NCBI GenBank assembly: GCA_963743035.1
Contig: CAVUOB010000016.1
Span: 40,601 to 104,600 of the forward strand
Direction: 5' to 3'
DNA from: PALSA-911 sp963743035
Lineage (GTDB): Bacteria > Pseudomonadota > Alphaproteobacteria > Acetobacterales > Acetobacteraceae
Length of the DNA stretch: 64,000 nt
The notes under the pieces: generated by a model
What the model saw: the letters and a program-made list of their open reading frames with translations, nothing else
What the model was told of the DNA's origin: nothing
Databases searched by the model: none
Made by a program: the position numbers and the translations under genes
Shown here: positions 27,794 to 38,286 of the stretch, one piece after another
How positions within the stretch are numbered: the first letter of the stretch is position 1
How the letters are laid out: the number at the start of each line of letters is the position of its first letter

Positions 27794-30660
27794 TCAAGCG
27801 TCCGGATGGTCGCCCAGGAACTCCCGCGTTTCCGCCACCGCCTGCGCCAGCCCGACGCGTCGAACCGTCACGCCGGCGGGAAAGGCGGACAGCAGGCGGC
27901 TCGGCGTCTGGCGGTCCAGCAGCACGAACACGCCGCGGTCGGTGGCGCGGCGGATCAGCCGGCCGAAGGCCTGGCGCAGCCGCAGCCGGGCGATGCGGTC
28001 GTCATAGCCCTTGGGATCGCCGCCCGAGAGATGCACGCGCCGCTCGCGGTGCAGGATGTCCGGCCTTGCCCAGGGGGTCTTCTCGAACACGACCAGGCGC
28101 AGCGCGCGCCCGGGCACGTCGACCCCGTCGCGCATCGCGTCGGTGCCGAGCAGGCAGCTCTCCTCCTCGGTGCGGAAGATGTCGACCAGCGTGGCGTTGT
28201 CCATGGCGTCGACATGCTGGGCGTAGAGCGGAATGCCGGCCGCCTCCAGGTCCGGGGCGATGCGCTGCGTGCACCGCGCGCAGCCGGCTGATGGCGGTGA
28301 ACAGGCCGAGGCCGCCGCCGCCGGAGGCGGCGAACAGCGCGCGATAGGCCGATGCCAGCGCGCCGATATCGCCGCCCATGACATCGGTGACCACGAAGGC
28401 GCGGGTCTGCGCGGCATAGTCGAAGGGGCTGGCCACCGCGGCGCGGATGGCGGGGGAAGGCAGATGCGGCGCGCCCACCCGCGCCTCCGCCGCTTCCCAG
28501 GCCAGTTCCGGATCCCGGTCGCCGGAATCGCGCAAGCGTGGCGGAGGTCACCAGCAGGCCCTGCGCCGGCGCCGCCAGGGTCATGGCAAAGGGCATCGTC
28601 GGGTCGAGCCAGTGGCGGTGCAGCCCGACATCTCGGTCGGTGCCGTCGCGCCGGTCGAGCCGCAGGAACAGCACGTGGTCCGGCCGTGTCCCCGGCTCCG
28701 GCGGGGTCTCGCCGATGGCGCGCAGCATCGCCCGCCAGGCGCCGAGCGGATCGATCGCGCGCCGGCCGAGCGAGCGGCAGGCGGCCTCGATCCGGTTGCG
28801 GGTGGCGGCGTCCATGTCCTCCGCCTCGTCCTCGAGCCGCGCCAGCAGCCGCGTGCGCAGGGTCACCAGCGGCTCGCTGATGCGCAGCAGGGCGCGGCTG
28901 AGCTGTTCCGCCGTTTCCGGCATGCCGGCAGCGGCGGGAAACAGATCGCATTCCTGCGCGCCGTAGCCGCCAGGGGCGCCGGGGCCGCGCGGGTTGCCGT
29001 CGCCCTGGGTCCGCGCCAGCACCTGCTGGCGGGCCACGCGCAGGAACGCCTCGGTCGGGTTCGGCCGGCCGGCTTCCAGACCGGTGATTTCCAGGCCGGC
29101 GATTTCCCGGCTGCCGCCGGATCCGCCGCCGCCGATGCGCGACGCCCAGCCCGGCGCCGGCAGGGCGCGGGCGGCCTGCAGCGCGGCGTCCAGCGGCGCC
29201 TCCAGCAGCGGCCGGGCTGCCACCAGCTCCTCGATCCGCCGGCGCAGGCCGCGGGCGCGGGACCGCCCGCCCTCCGCGCCCAGCAGCCAGCGGCGCAATT
29301 CGGCGGTCTCCATGCCCGACAGTTCGGCCGAGAAGGCGCTGTCGGCGGCGTCGAACAGATGATGGCCCTCGTCGAACACGTAGCGGGTCGGCACTGCGTT
29401 GTCGTCGAGACCGCCCCAGGCGGCCTGCGCCATCACCAGCGCGTGGTTGGCCACCACCAGCTCGGCGGTGCGGGCGCGGCGGATCGTGTGTTCCACGAAG
29501 CAGCGCCGCCAATGCGGGCAGGCGGCATGGATGCACTCGCCGCGCCGGTCGGCCAGCGCATAGAGCGTGGCGCCGCCGAACAGCTCGGCGAACCAGCCGG
29601 GCAGGTCGCCGCCCTGGATGTCGCCGTCCTGGGTCGCCATCGCCCAGCGGGCGATCAGGCCGAACGGGATCAGCCCGGCCGGCGCGAAGCCGCCCGACGC
29701 GCTGGCGATGGCATCCTCCAGGTTCAGCAGGCAGAGATAGTTCTCCCGCCCCTTGCGCACGACCACGCGGCGCCGGCGCTCGGCGGGGTCGGGGAAAAGG
29801 CGGGACAGCTCGCCGTCGATCTGGCGCTGCAGGTGGCGGGTAAAGGTGCTGATCCAGACGGCGCCCTTGTTGCGCTCGGCCCACAGGCTGGCCGGCGCGA
29901 TGTAGCCGAGCGTCTTGCCGGTGCCGGTGCCGGCCTCCGCCAGCACCAGATGCGGATCGCCGCGCTGCTCGCGCGGAGCGAAGGCCGCCGCCGCGGCGCC
30001 GGCATAATCGGCCTGGCCGGGCCGCTGCTCGGCATCCGGGCCGAGCATCACGGCCAGGCGCGCGCGCGCCTCGGTCTCGCTGACCGGGAAGGAGGACGGT
30101 GCCGGCAGGGGGGCGGCATCCTCCCATTCCGGCAGGCGCTTCCACACTTTCAGCGCCTCCGCCGAGGGGGCGGCGTCCGGCCGGCCGAGCGCGGCGGCGA
30201 CGAAGGGTGCCCAGCCCCAGCCGCCCGTGCCCATCTGCGCGGCGAGCCCGGCCGCATCGCGGTTCAGCGCCAGCAGGCGCCCGGCGGAGAGCTGGCGCAG
30301 CAGCGTCAGCGCGATTTCCGGCAGCGCCGCGGCCGCGTCCTCCAATCCGCTGCCGAGCGGGTCCAGCTCGAGCGCCAGCGCCAGGCCGCGCGGGGTGGGC
30401 GCGACCGGGCGGGCGGGCATGGCGAAGGCGAACAGCTCCAGCAGGTCGAAGCAGGGCAGCGCCCTCAGGCCGAGCCGGCGCAGGGTCGCCGGCGCATGCA
30501 CCAGCAAGGGCGGCGGCAGAGTGCGCAGCCGGCTGGCCACCTGCTCCGCGCTGCCGGAGAAGAACTCGCCGTCCGGGGTCAGGATCGCGGCGCGGCCATG
30601 GCCGGCGACCACCGCAGGGGCGTCCGGCAACAGGATCCGCGCGGTCGATGAGAGGCTCAT
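27794..30660 (-). pseudogene. DinG/XPD-like Fe-S helicase (2 frameshifts)
   Basis: About 955 residues when repaired. After an N-terminal extension of about 230 residues comes Walker A LVLAEAGTGTGKTLGYIAPA (about 235), then an Fe-S segment with Cys in ENYLCLLN, RGECIHAACPHWRRCF. Next come Walker B YVFDEGHHLFDAADSAF and the C-terminal VHLSGGDPKGYDDR...LRQAFGRLIRRATDRGVFVLLD motif VI region. This is the DinG family of 5'-3' helicases acting on R-loops and G4 DNA. Frame breaks lie near 28533 (within LLVTSATL-RDSGDRDPE) and 28268 (RLRAVH-QRIAPDL). Each adds one base at a codon junction. All motifs survive, so sequence error is likelier than decay. Divergent from lysK. Confidence 0.9.
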
Positions 30661-30739
30661 GTGGCGCAGACGGTCATGCTGACACTATAAGGGCGCCCGC
30701 CGATTGACCAAGGCACCTCCTGTTCATAGCCTCATCGAC

Positions 30740-32351
30740 ATGTCCGCAACACCGCAAACCCACGTCTCCCACCCGCGCGATACCCCGGTTCCCAAGGCCT
30801 GGCCCTTCGAGGAGGCGCAGAAGGTCGCCGAACGCCTGGCCGCGTCCGGGCAAGGGGCATGCGCTGTTCGAGACCGGCTACGGCCCCTCCGGCCTGCCGC
30901 ATATCGGCACCTTCGGCGAGGTTGCGCGCACCAGCTGGGTGCGCCACGCCTTCACCGAGCTGACCGGGCTGCCGTCCCGGCTGCTGGCCTTCAGCGACGA
31001 CATGGACGGGCTGCGCAAGGTGCCGGACAACGTGCCCAACCGGGAGATGCTGGCGCAGCACCTGGGCAAGCCGCTGACCCGCATCCCCGATCCCGTTCGG
31101 CACCCATGACAGCTTCGGCGCGCACAACAACGCCCGGCTGCGCGCCTTCCTGGACAGCTTCGGCTTCGAGTACGAGTTCGCCTCCGCCACCGACTACTAC
31201 GCTTCCGGCCGGTTCGACGCGGCGCTGGTGCGCGTGCTGGAATGCTTCGACCCGGTGATGGCGGTCATCCTGCCCACGCTCGGGGCGGAGCGGCGGGCGA
31301 CCTATTCGCCGATCCTGCCGATCCATCCCCGCACCGGCATCGTCATGCAGGTGCCCGATCGAGCAGCGCGACCCCGCAGCCGGCACGATCGTCTGGCGCG
31401 ACCCCGATAGCGGCGAGGCGTTCGAGACCTCGGTGAAGGGCGGGCATTGCAAGCTGCAATGGAAGGCCGACTGGGCGATGCGCTGGTACGCGCTCGGCGT
31501 CGATTACGAAATGTCCGGCAAGGACCTGATCGACAGCGTGCGCCTGTCCGGCGCGGATCTGCCGCATCCTCGGCGCGCCGCCGCCGGAGGGCTTCACCTA
31601 TGAGCTGTTCCTGGACGAGCACGGCGCAGAAGATCAGCAAGTCCAAGGGCAACGGCTTGTCGGTCGACGACTGGCTGCGCTACGCGCCGGCGGAGAGCCT
31701 GGCGCAGTTCATGTACAACCAGCCGCAGCGGGCCAAGCGGCTGTATTTCGACGTGATCCCGCGCGCGGTGGACGAGTACATCGCCAATGCCGGCAAGGCC
31801 CTGACCCAGCAGCGCCGACGAACAGCAGACCAACCCGGCCTGGCACATCCATGCCGGGCGGATGCCGAACTCGGCGGCCAGCCCGATCTCTTTCGCCATG
31901 CTGCTCAACCTCGCCAGCGTGGTGAACGCGGACAACGCCGGACATGCTCTGGGGCTTCATCCGCCGCTACATCCCGGACGCGAACGCCGAGACCCAGCCG
32001 ATGCTGGCCCGGCTGGTCGATCACGCGATCGCCTACTACCAGGATTTCGTCCGCCCGGCGAAGCAGCTACCGCCAGCCCGACGCGAACGAGCGCGCGGCG
32101 CTGACCGACCTGGCGGAAACCCTCGCCGCCCTGCCGGCGGACGCCGATGCCGAGGCGATCCAGAACGCCGTCTTCGAGGTCGGCAAGCGCCATGACTTCC
32201 CCGAACTGCGCGACTGGTTCGGCTGCCTGTACCAGGTGCTGCTCGGCCAGCAGGAAGGCCCGCGCTTCGGCGGCTTCGTGGCGCTGTATGGCCTGCCGGA
32301 AACCATTGCGCTGATCGAGTCGGCGCTGTCGCGCCCGCCGCGGCGGCCTGA
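30740..32351 (+). pseudogene. lysK: Class I lysyl-tRNA synthetase (about 8 frameshifts)
   Basis: Charges tRNA-Lys with lysine. Repaired, it is about 535 residues starting MSATPQTHVSHPRD at 30740. The class I HIGH motif is SGLPHIGTFGEV, and the KMSKS-like motif is QKISKSKGNGLS. The C-terminal helical domain ends QVLLGQQEGPRFGGFVALYGLPETIALI. Frame breaks with one extra base occur near 30848, 31095, 31357, 31553, 31626, 31813, 31940 and 32067. Each can be removed at a codon junction to restore family sequence (for example PDPFGTHDSFGAHNN). An essential gene with eight lesions but perfect motifs points to sequence error. No second LysRS is seen in the window. The next gene starts 29 bp downstream. 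Confidence 0.92.
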
Positions 32352-32380
32352 GGCCGCCGCGGCGCAGTGCCAGCCGAGCC

Positions 32381-34404
32381 GTGCCGGCCGAGCTGAAGCA
32401 GGCGCTGCGCCACCTGCCGGCGCTGCTCGGGCGTGGTGCTGCTGTTCGGCGCCGATCTACGTGGTGCAGCGGGAGTTCCGCAACCTCAAGCTGGCGGATA
32501 TCGAGGAGGCGCTCGCCGCCATTCCGCATCGGGCGCTGGCGATCTCGTTCCTGTGGACCATCCTGTCCTACGGCATCCTGACCTTCTACGACCGGCTCGG
32601 CACGATCTATGCCGGGCACAAGGTCTCCTACGGGCGGGTCGCCTTCGCCTCGTTCTGCGCCTATGCGCTGTCGCACAATCTTGGCTTCGCCGCGGTGTCG
32701 GGTGCCGCGGTGCGCTACCGGCTGTATGCCCATTGGGGGCTGACGCCGCTGCAGATCGCCAAGACCGTGGCGTTCTGCCGCCTGACCTTCGGGCTGGGCG
32801 GCATGGTGCTCGGCGGTTTCGATCCTGTTCATCGAGCCGACCACGATCCCGTTCTTCGGCGAGCGCGTTGCCGCGCCGGTGATGTATGCCATCGGCGCCG
32901 CGCTGTGGGCGATCGTCGCCGGCTACGTGACCCTGTCGCGGGTGGTCGGCAGCATCACGCGTGTTCGGCCACACGATCGAGCTGCCGGGCTGGCGGATGG
33001 CGATCCTGCAGGTGCTGCTGGCGACCGTGGACGTGGCGGTGACCGCCTCGATCTTCTTCGCGCTGCTGCCGCAGACGCCGGGGCTGACCTGGCTGACGCT
33101 TCCTCGGCGTCTATCTCGCCTCCTATTCCGCCGGGCTCGCGGCCAACCTGCCGGGCGGCATCGGCGTGTTCGACACCGCCATGCTGCTGGGGCTGTCGCC
33201 GTGGCTGGACGCGCCGCGCATCGTCGGCGCGCATCGTCGTGTTCCGGCTGTACTACTACATCATCCCGCTGTTCCTGGCCGGCTCCCTGTTCGCCGGCAA
33301 CGAGGTGCTGCTGCGCGGCGGCAGCTTCCTGCGCCGCACCAGCAAGCTCAGCGGCGTGCAGGCGATCGGACGATGGAACGAGCCGGACTTCGCCGGTCGC
33401 CACCGCCACCGGCGTGGTTGCGCTGTGCGGAGCGATGCTGCTGTCGCTGGGCGTGCTCGCGCCGATGCCCGACTTCTCGTGGATCGACCCGGATTTCGCC
33501 GAACTCGCGGCCCAGGCCGGCCAGTTCATCCCCTCGCTGATCGGCGCCGGGCTGCTGGTGATGGCGATCGGGTTGTCGCAGCGGGTCAATCTGGCCTGGG
33601 GCTGCACCATCGTGCTGCTGCATGGGCGGAGCGTTCTTCATCGCCGCGCAAGCGCATACGGACCGCATGTGGATCGCCGGCGTGCTGGTGCTGGCGGCGC
33701 TGGTGCTGGCGCCGTTCCGCGCCAGCTTCTACCGCCATGCCAGGCTGCTGTCGGGCAAGATGGATCCCTCCACGGCGATATCGGTGCTGGCGCTGGCCGC
33801 CTGCGTGCTGGCGCTGATCGCCTCCGAACGCACCTTCCGCGACCACCCGGACAATTCCTGGTGGGAGATCGTGCTGTCGCGCGAGGTGCCGAACTCGCTG
33901 CGCGTCACGTTGGCGCTGACCGTGATCCTGGCGCTGGTGGCGATCTGGCGGCTGCTGATGCCCGGGCGCGTGGTGTTCCAGCCCTGGGGCAACGAGGCGC
34001 GGGCCAGGTTCGCCCGGCTCGGCGCCCTGCCGGTCAACGGCGCGGACGGCCTGATCTGGGGCGAGGCGGACCGGGCGGCGATCGCCTTCCGCCGCGTCGG
34101 CCGGGTGATGCTCGGGCTCGGCGATCCCGTCGGCGCGGAGTCCGATCGCGCCTCGGTGATCTGGCGGCTGCGCGACGTGGCGATGCAGGAGGGGCTGGAC
34201 CCCGCGGTGTGGCGCGCCGGCGCCGGGCTGCTGAAGGTCTATGGCGATATCGGCCTGACCGCCCTGCCGCTGGGGCCGGACGGCCTGCCGCTGCCGGAAT
34301 CGGAGGACGAGACGCCGGCCTCCTGCCAGTACCTGGTCTGCGTCGCCCAGCGCGACCTGACCGCCCTGCTGCCGCTGCTGCCGGAGCTGGCGAAGGGCGG
34401 TTGA
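32381..34404 (+). pseudogene. MprF/YbhN-like membrane protein with partial DUF2156 (about 8 frameshifts)
   Basis: Repaired, it is about 670 residues. The N-terminal two-thirds is hydrophobic: the UPF0104/lysylphosphatidylglycerol flippase region with LSHNLGFAAVSGAAVRYRLY, SYSAGLAANLPGGIGVFDTAML and RLYYYIIPLFLAG. After more helices, a cytoplasmic part begins ARFARLGALPVNGADGLIWGEADRAAIAFRR and continues VMLGLGDPVG, the start of the DUF2156 lysyltransferase domain. Only about 120 residues of it are present, so the catalytic C-terminal half seems absent. Extra bases near 32429, 32454, 32821, 32963, 33099, 33232, 33395 and 33621 break the frame. A GTG at 32381 is the likely start. It follows lysK directly, recalling the actinobacterial LysX fusion. 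Confidence 0.8.
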
Positions 34405-34474
34405 CCTACCGCCCGCGACTCGCCCGCAACTCCGGGCATGACGGATACTGCGTTCGCAGTTTCCGGAAGCATCC

Positions 34475-35845
34475 ATGCAGATCGACCATCTCGCCGACCC
34501 CAAGATCCTCGCCGCCATCCTGACGGACCCGGTCCTGCTCGGCCCGATCCTGGCAGGGGTGGCCGCTCTGGCGGCGCTGCTCGCGCTGATCCTCGTGTTG
34601 CGCCAGGGCAGGGCGCGGGAACGCGAACTGGCGCATCTGCGCCTGCTCGCCGAGCAGGCGCTGGCGGGAACACGCGCGGAGGCGGAGACCACGCGCGCCG
34701 AGCTGCGCGCCGCCGGCACCGCCACGGTCGAGCGGCTGGCGGGCCTGGGCGGGATGCTGAACACCGGCATCGAGCAGGTGCGCACCACGCTGTCGCGTGA
34801 GCAGGGCGAATTGCGCCTGGCGCTGGCGGACGGCCAGCAGAAGACCGCGTCCTCGATCGGCCTGCAGTTCGAGACCACGCGCAGCCTGCTGGAGAGCAAG
34901 CTCGGCGAAATGCGCGAGGGCAGCGAGAAGAAGCTGGCCGAGATCCAGAAGACCGTGAACGAGCAGCTGCACGAAGCGGTCGAGAAGCAGATGAAGACCA
35001 GCTTCGAACGGGTGATCGACCAGTTCACCGCGGTGCAGAAGGCGATGACCGACGTGCAGGCGGTAACCGCGCAGATCGGCGACATCAAGCGGCTGTTCGC
35101 CAATGTGAAGACCCGCGGTGGCTGGGGCGAAACCCAGGTCAAGGCGATGCTGGACGACGTGCTGCCGCCCGGCACCTACCTGACCAACCACAAGGTGCGC
35201 GCCGACAGCGACGACGTGGTGGAATTCGCCGTCATCATGCCGATGCGCGGCGAAACCCGCCCGCTGCTGCCGATCGACGCCAAGTTCCCGATCGAGGATT
35301 ACGAACGCCTGCTCGCCGCCTCCGAGGCTGGCGACGCGGAGGCCGAGCGCGCCGCCAGCCGCGGCCTCGACCGGCGCATCCGCGACGAGGCGAAGAAGAT
35401 CCACGCGAAATACATCAATCCCCCGGTCACGGTGGAATTCGCCGTGCTCTACCTGCCGACCGATGCGCTGTATGCCGAGGTCGCGCGCATCCCCGGCCTG
35501 ATCGACGATATCGGCCGCGACTGCCGGGTGCTGGTGATGGGGCCGAGCCTGTTCCCGGCCTTGCTGCGCACCATCCATCTCGGCTTCGTCACGCTGGCGC
35601 TGGAGCAGAAGGCGGACCAGATCCGCACCCTGCTGGGCGCCACCCGCACCGAGATGCTGAAAATGGACGACGTGCTGGAACGCCTGCTGAAACAGGCCGG
35701 CACCTTCACCACGACCATCGAACGCGCCCGCACCCGCACGCGCGCCGTGGGGCGCAAGCTGAAGGACGTGAGCCTGATGGAGGCGACGGCAGCGGAACAG
35801 CTGCTCGAACTCGCCGCCGATGACGACGAGGACGCGGCCCTGTGA
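34475..35845 (+). CDS. rmuC: DNA recombination protein RmuC
   Basis: 456 residues: one N-terminal membrane helix (about 20-42), a coiled coil (about 45-190, rich in Glu, Arg and Leu) and the RmuC nuclease-like domain. The domain includes VKTRGGWGETQVKAMLDDVLPPGTY, LPIDAKFPIEDYERL and VEFAVLYLPTDALYAEV (about 215-340). RmuC restrains inversions and rearrangements at short inverted repeats. The frame is clean in spite of the damaged genes upstream. It begins 71 bp after the MprF-like gene and may be transcribed with lysK. The 248 bp after it hold nothing I can identify. Confidence 0.95.
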   Translation: MQIDHLADPKILAAILTDPVLLGPILAGVAALAALLALILVLRQGRARERELAHLRLLAEQALAGTRAEAETTRAELRAAGTATVERLAGLGGMLNTGIEQVRTTLSREQGELRLALADGQQKTASSIGLQFETTRSLLESKLGEMREGSEKKLAEIQKTVNEQLHEAVEKQMKTSFERVIDQFTAVQKAMTDVQAVTAQIGDIKRLFANVKTRGGWGETQVKAMLDDVLPPGTYLTNHKVRADSDDVVEFAVIMPMRGETRPLLPIDAKFPIEDYERLLAASEAGDAEAERAASRGLDRRIRDEAKKIHAKYINPPVTVEFAVLYLPTDALYAEVARIPGLIDDIGRDCRVLVMGPSLFPALLRTIHLGFVTLALEQKADQIRTLLGATRTEMLKMDDVLERLLKQAGTFTTTIERARTRTRAVGRKLKDVSLMEATAAEQLLELAADDDEDAAL

Positions 35846-36093
35846 GCTGACGCCTGAAGCAAGCCAAGGGGGATGGAGCAGCCTTTATCGAACGGATGTT
35901 TTCGTTCTTTCACGGCGGTAACATAAGCTCGGTTGAGGCCGACCGGGCGCAAGCAGGCACAATCATCCATCGGACAGGAACAACCAGCCTGGCAATGACA
36001 GTCTGCAGCGCGGCGCAGGCCCCGCTGTTATCGCGCACGGCTTGTCTCCCCGACTGTCCAGCCGTGATATCCCGATCCGTGGATATCCAGCCG

Positions 36094-37248
36094 CTACGCG
36101 GCTTCCAGGCCACGGGCAAGATCGGCCAGAAGATCCGCCTCGTTCTCAAGGCCTATGGAAAGCCGCAGCAGGCTGTCGCTGATCCCGGCGGCGAGTCGTG
36201 CCTCCGGGCTCATGCTCGCGTGGGTCATGGTGGCGGGATGTGCGACCAGGCTTTCCACGCCTCCGAGGGATTCCGCGAGTGTGAACAAATCCAACGTCTC
36301 GACGAATCGCCGCACGCCATCGATGCCACCTTTAATCTCGAAGCTCAGCATGGCGCCAAAGCCGCTCTGCTGCGCCTTGGCGATTTCATGCCCGGGGTGG
36401 GTGCGCAGACCCGGGTAGTGGACTGCCGCAACGGCCGGATGCTGGCCGAGGAACTCGGCGACCGCGGCTGCGGTCTTCTGCTGCCGCTCGACACGCGCGA
36501 ACAATGTGCGCAGGCCGCGCAGAGTAAGGTAGGCATCGAAAGGCGATCCGGTCACGCCCGTGATGTTCGCCCAGGAGACGAGCTCATCGACATCCTTCTG
36601 GTTCGCCGCGATGACGGCGCCGCCGACGACGTCCGAATGGCCATTGAGGTATTTTGTCGAAGAATGCACGACCAGGTCCGCGCCTAGCTTGATCGGTCGC
36701 TGTAGCGCGGGCGACAGAAAGGTGTTGTCGACGACGATCTTCGCCCCGCCTGCTTTGGCCTGCGCGGCGATCCTGCGAATGTCGACGACGCGCATCAAGG
36801 GGTTGCTCGGGCTCTCGATCAGAACCAGCCGAGGGGCACGCAACAGCGCCATGGCCAAGGCGCTTTCATCGGCAAAGTCGATGAACAGGACGTCGAACTG
36901 CCGTTTGGCGGAACGTGCGTTCAGCAGCCGCCAGGTTCCGGCATAGCAGTCGTGCGGCGCGACAATGAGGTCGTCCGGCTCGAGGCCGGCGAGCGTGAGA
37001 TCGATGGCGGCCATGCCCGTGGAGGCGATCACCGCCCCGGCGCTCGCTTCGAGCTTTGCGAGCGTGGCGGCCAGCAGATCGCGCGTCGGGTTGCCCGCGC
37101 GCGTGTAGTCGTAGGCCCTCGCCCGATCGAAGCCTTCGAAAGTGAAGGTGCTCGACAAATAGATTGGCGCCACCACGGCCCCGAACGCGCTGTCCTGTCC
37201 GATGCCGTTTGCGGCTGCAATCGTTTGTGGTGCCCGGCTACGTGACAT
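36094..37248 (-). CDS. metB: Cystathionine gamma-synthase
   Basis: PLP enzyme of the Cys/Met metabolism family, about 384 residues. It condenses an O-acylhomoserine with cysteine in methionine synthesis. It follows E. coli MetB closely: PIYLSSTFTFEGFDRARAYDYTRAGNPTRD, VIASTGMAAIDL, LIVAPHDCYAGTWRL, VDNTFLSPALQ, and the PLP lysine in VVHSSTKYLNGHSDVVGG (about 197). The C-terminus has ESLGGVESLVAHPATMTH and LLRLSIGLEN. An O-acylhomoserine sulfhydrylase activity is also possible. The ATG at 37248 has GGAG 8 bases upstream; another ATG at 37263 is possible. Lies downstream of nsrR on the same strand. Confidence 0.92.
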   Translation of the reverse strand: MSRSRAPQTIAAANGIGQDSAFGAVVAPIYLSSTFTFEGFDRARAYDYTRAGNPTRDLLAATLAKLEASAGAVIASTGMAAIDLTLAGLEPDDLIVAPHDCYAGTWRLLNARSAKRQFDVLFIDFADESALAMALLRAPRLVLIESPSNPLMRVVDIRRIAAQAKAGGAKIVVDNTFLSPALQRPIKLGADLVVHSSTKYLNGHSDVVGGAVIAANQKDVDELVSWANITGVTGSPFDAYLTLRGLRTLFARVERQQKTAAAVAEFLGQHPAVAAVHYPGLRTHPGHEIAKAQQSGFGAMLSFEIKGGIDGVRRFVETLDLFTLAESLGGVESLVAHPATMTHASMSPEARLAAGISDSLLRLSIGLENEADLLADLARGLEAA

Positions 37249-37442
37249 CGAGTACGTCTCCATTGGTCTACCGGTATTCATTTGTCGGTCTGCCCGCGGT
37301 CTTGGGGAACACCATAGTCGAAGCCCTCGAACAGGCGAAGCAGCGAAGACTGCATGCGGTGGAGCTCCTCCAACCGCGTCAGCCATGTATGCCCGCCGGT
37401 CTCGACATGCCGGTTGAGCGAAACCGTCGCCGCGAGGACCCC

Positions 37443-37877
37443 CTACTTCGTGTGCAGCAGCGTTCGCAGTTCGGCTTGCTGTTGCACGAGGTCGGTCAGG
37501 CTGTAGCGGTCGAGCACAGCGAGGAACGCCTGCCTCGCCTCATGCAGGGCGCCCTTCAGGCCGCAGGCGGGCACGATCGGACAGGATGCGTGCGACGGCC
37601 CGAAGCATGGCACCAACTCCATGTCCGGCTCGGTGTGGCGCACGACCTCCCCCAGGCTGATCTCCCGGGACGGCCGGGCCAGGCGCAATCCGCCACCCTT
37701 GCCTCGTACAGTCTCCACATATCCGGCCAGACCGAGCTGATGAGCGACCTTGGTCAAATGCGCCTTTGAGATGCGGTAGGCGGCCGCCACCTCGGCGATG
37801 GTGGCGCGGCCGTCCCCCTGCACGGCCAGGTACATCAGCATGCGCAGCGAGTAGTCGGTGTAGACGGTCAGACGCAC
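37443..37877 (-). CDS. nsrR: Rrf2-family nitric oxide-sensing repressor NsrR
   Basis: About 144 residues. VRLTVYTDYSLRMLMYLAVQGDGRATIAEVAAAYRISKAHLTKVAHQLGLAGYVETVRGKGGGLRLA is the winged helix. The [2Fe-2S]/[4Fe-4S] ligand pattern is VPCFGPSHASCPIVPACGLKG (Cys-x7-Cys-x5-Cys), as in NsrR. A GTG start at 37877 gives the family N-terminus (xRLTxYTDYSLR); the frame is open further but unlike the family. NO destroys the cluster and relieves repression. The divergent gene set begins 119 bp away with a palindrome between, and the nar operon is close by. Confidence 0.93.
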   Translation of the reverse strand: MRLTVYTDYSLRMLMYLAVQGDGRATIAEVAAAYRISKAHLTKVAHQLGLAGYVETVRGKGGGLRLARPSREISLGEVVRHTEPDMELVPCFGPSHASCPIVPACGLKGALHEARQAFLAVLDRYSLTDLVQQQAELRTLLHTK

Positions 37878-37941
37878 GGCCGTTGGCTCCAGGAGGAATG
37901 GATAAAAGATATATGAGGGGTATTGCTTTTGCCCAGGCTTG

Positions 37942-37972
37942 TTATAAGATACATTATAGATGCATGTTATAA
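37942..37972. promoter_or_regulatory. Putative NsrR operator
   Basis: TTATAA at both ends (37942-37947, 37967-37972). Inside is a half-site pair AAGATACAT (37946-37954) and ATGCATGTT (37960-37968) that is inverted with 7 of 9 bases matching. The form AAGATnCAT...ATGnATnTT resembles known NsrR boxes. It lies between nsrR and a divergent operon and overlaps the likely promoter region, so it could serve both. Confidence 0.65.
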
Positions 37973-37995
37973 TGCACGGCGCCGGAGGGCGGACG

Positions 37996-38154
37996 ATGAT
38001 TGGCAGAGCGATGCTTTGGATGTTCCTCTTGCCCGGCAACCTGGTCAGCGACGTGCTGGGCGCCCACGAGGAAGATGACCGGATCCTGATCCGGACTTTG
38101 GTCAATATGCTGGTATGGAGCCTGGTCGTCGTGTTGGCGGTGGTGCTGTGGTAG
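37996..38154 (+). CDS. Small membrane protein (52 aa)
   Basis: MIGRAMLWMFLLPGNLVSDVLGAHEEDDRILIRTLVNMLVWSLVVVLAVVLW: a short hydrophobic N-terminal stretch, an acidic middle (HEEDDR) and a C-terminal membrane helix (about 33-52). The ATG at 37996 has GGAGGG at ideal spacing; the earlier in-frame ATG at 37960 lies inside the operator palindrome and lacks a ribosome site. I do not recognise a family. It is the first gene of a set led by the NsrR-like palindrome, so NO control is plausible. Confidence 0.75.
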   Translation: MIGRAMLWMFLLPGNLVSDVLGAHEEDDRILIRTLVNMLVWSLVVVLAVVLW

Positions 38155-38286
38155 CCGCACCACCCACAGGCACCGGTGCAGGGCTTGCCGAGGATGCCAT
38201 CCGTTGGAAGGACCAGCCGAGCAAAGCAGCTTTGTTCTCACCTGGATCAAGAATGGTTTGATATGGAACGGGGAAGGAGTGATCGC

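Noticed and set aside
28447..30651. 734-codon plus-strand ORF over the DinG-like gene
   Set aside because: Low-complexity Arg/Ala/Gly product with no motif; helicase motifs are on the other strand.
30740..33650. Programmed frameshifting as an explanation for the lysK and mprF-like breaks
   Set aside because: No slippery heptamers, stop-codon context or downstream structure recur at the sites, and dozens of sites in few genes would make expression impossible.
37264..37442. SAM riboswitch upstream of metB
   Set aside because: I could not find the conserved pseudoknot elements of SAM-II; the stretch looks partly coding-like instead.
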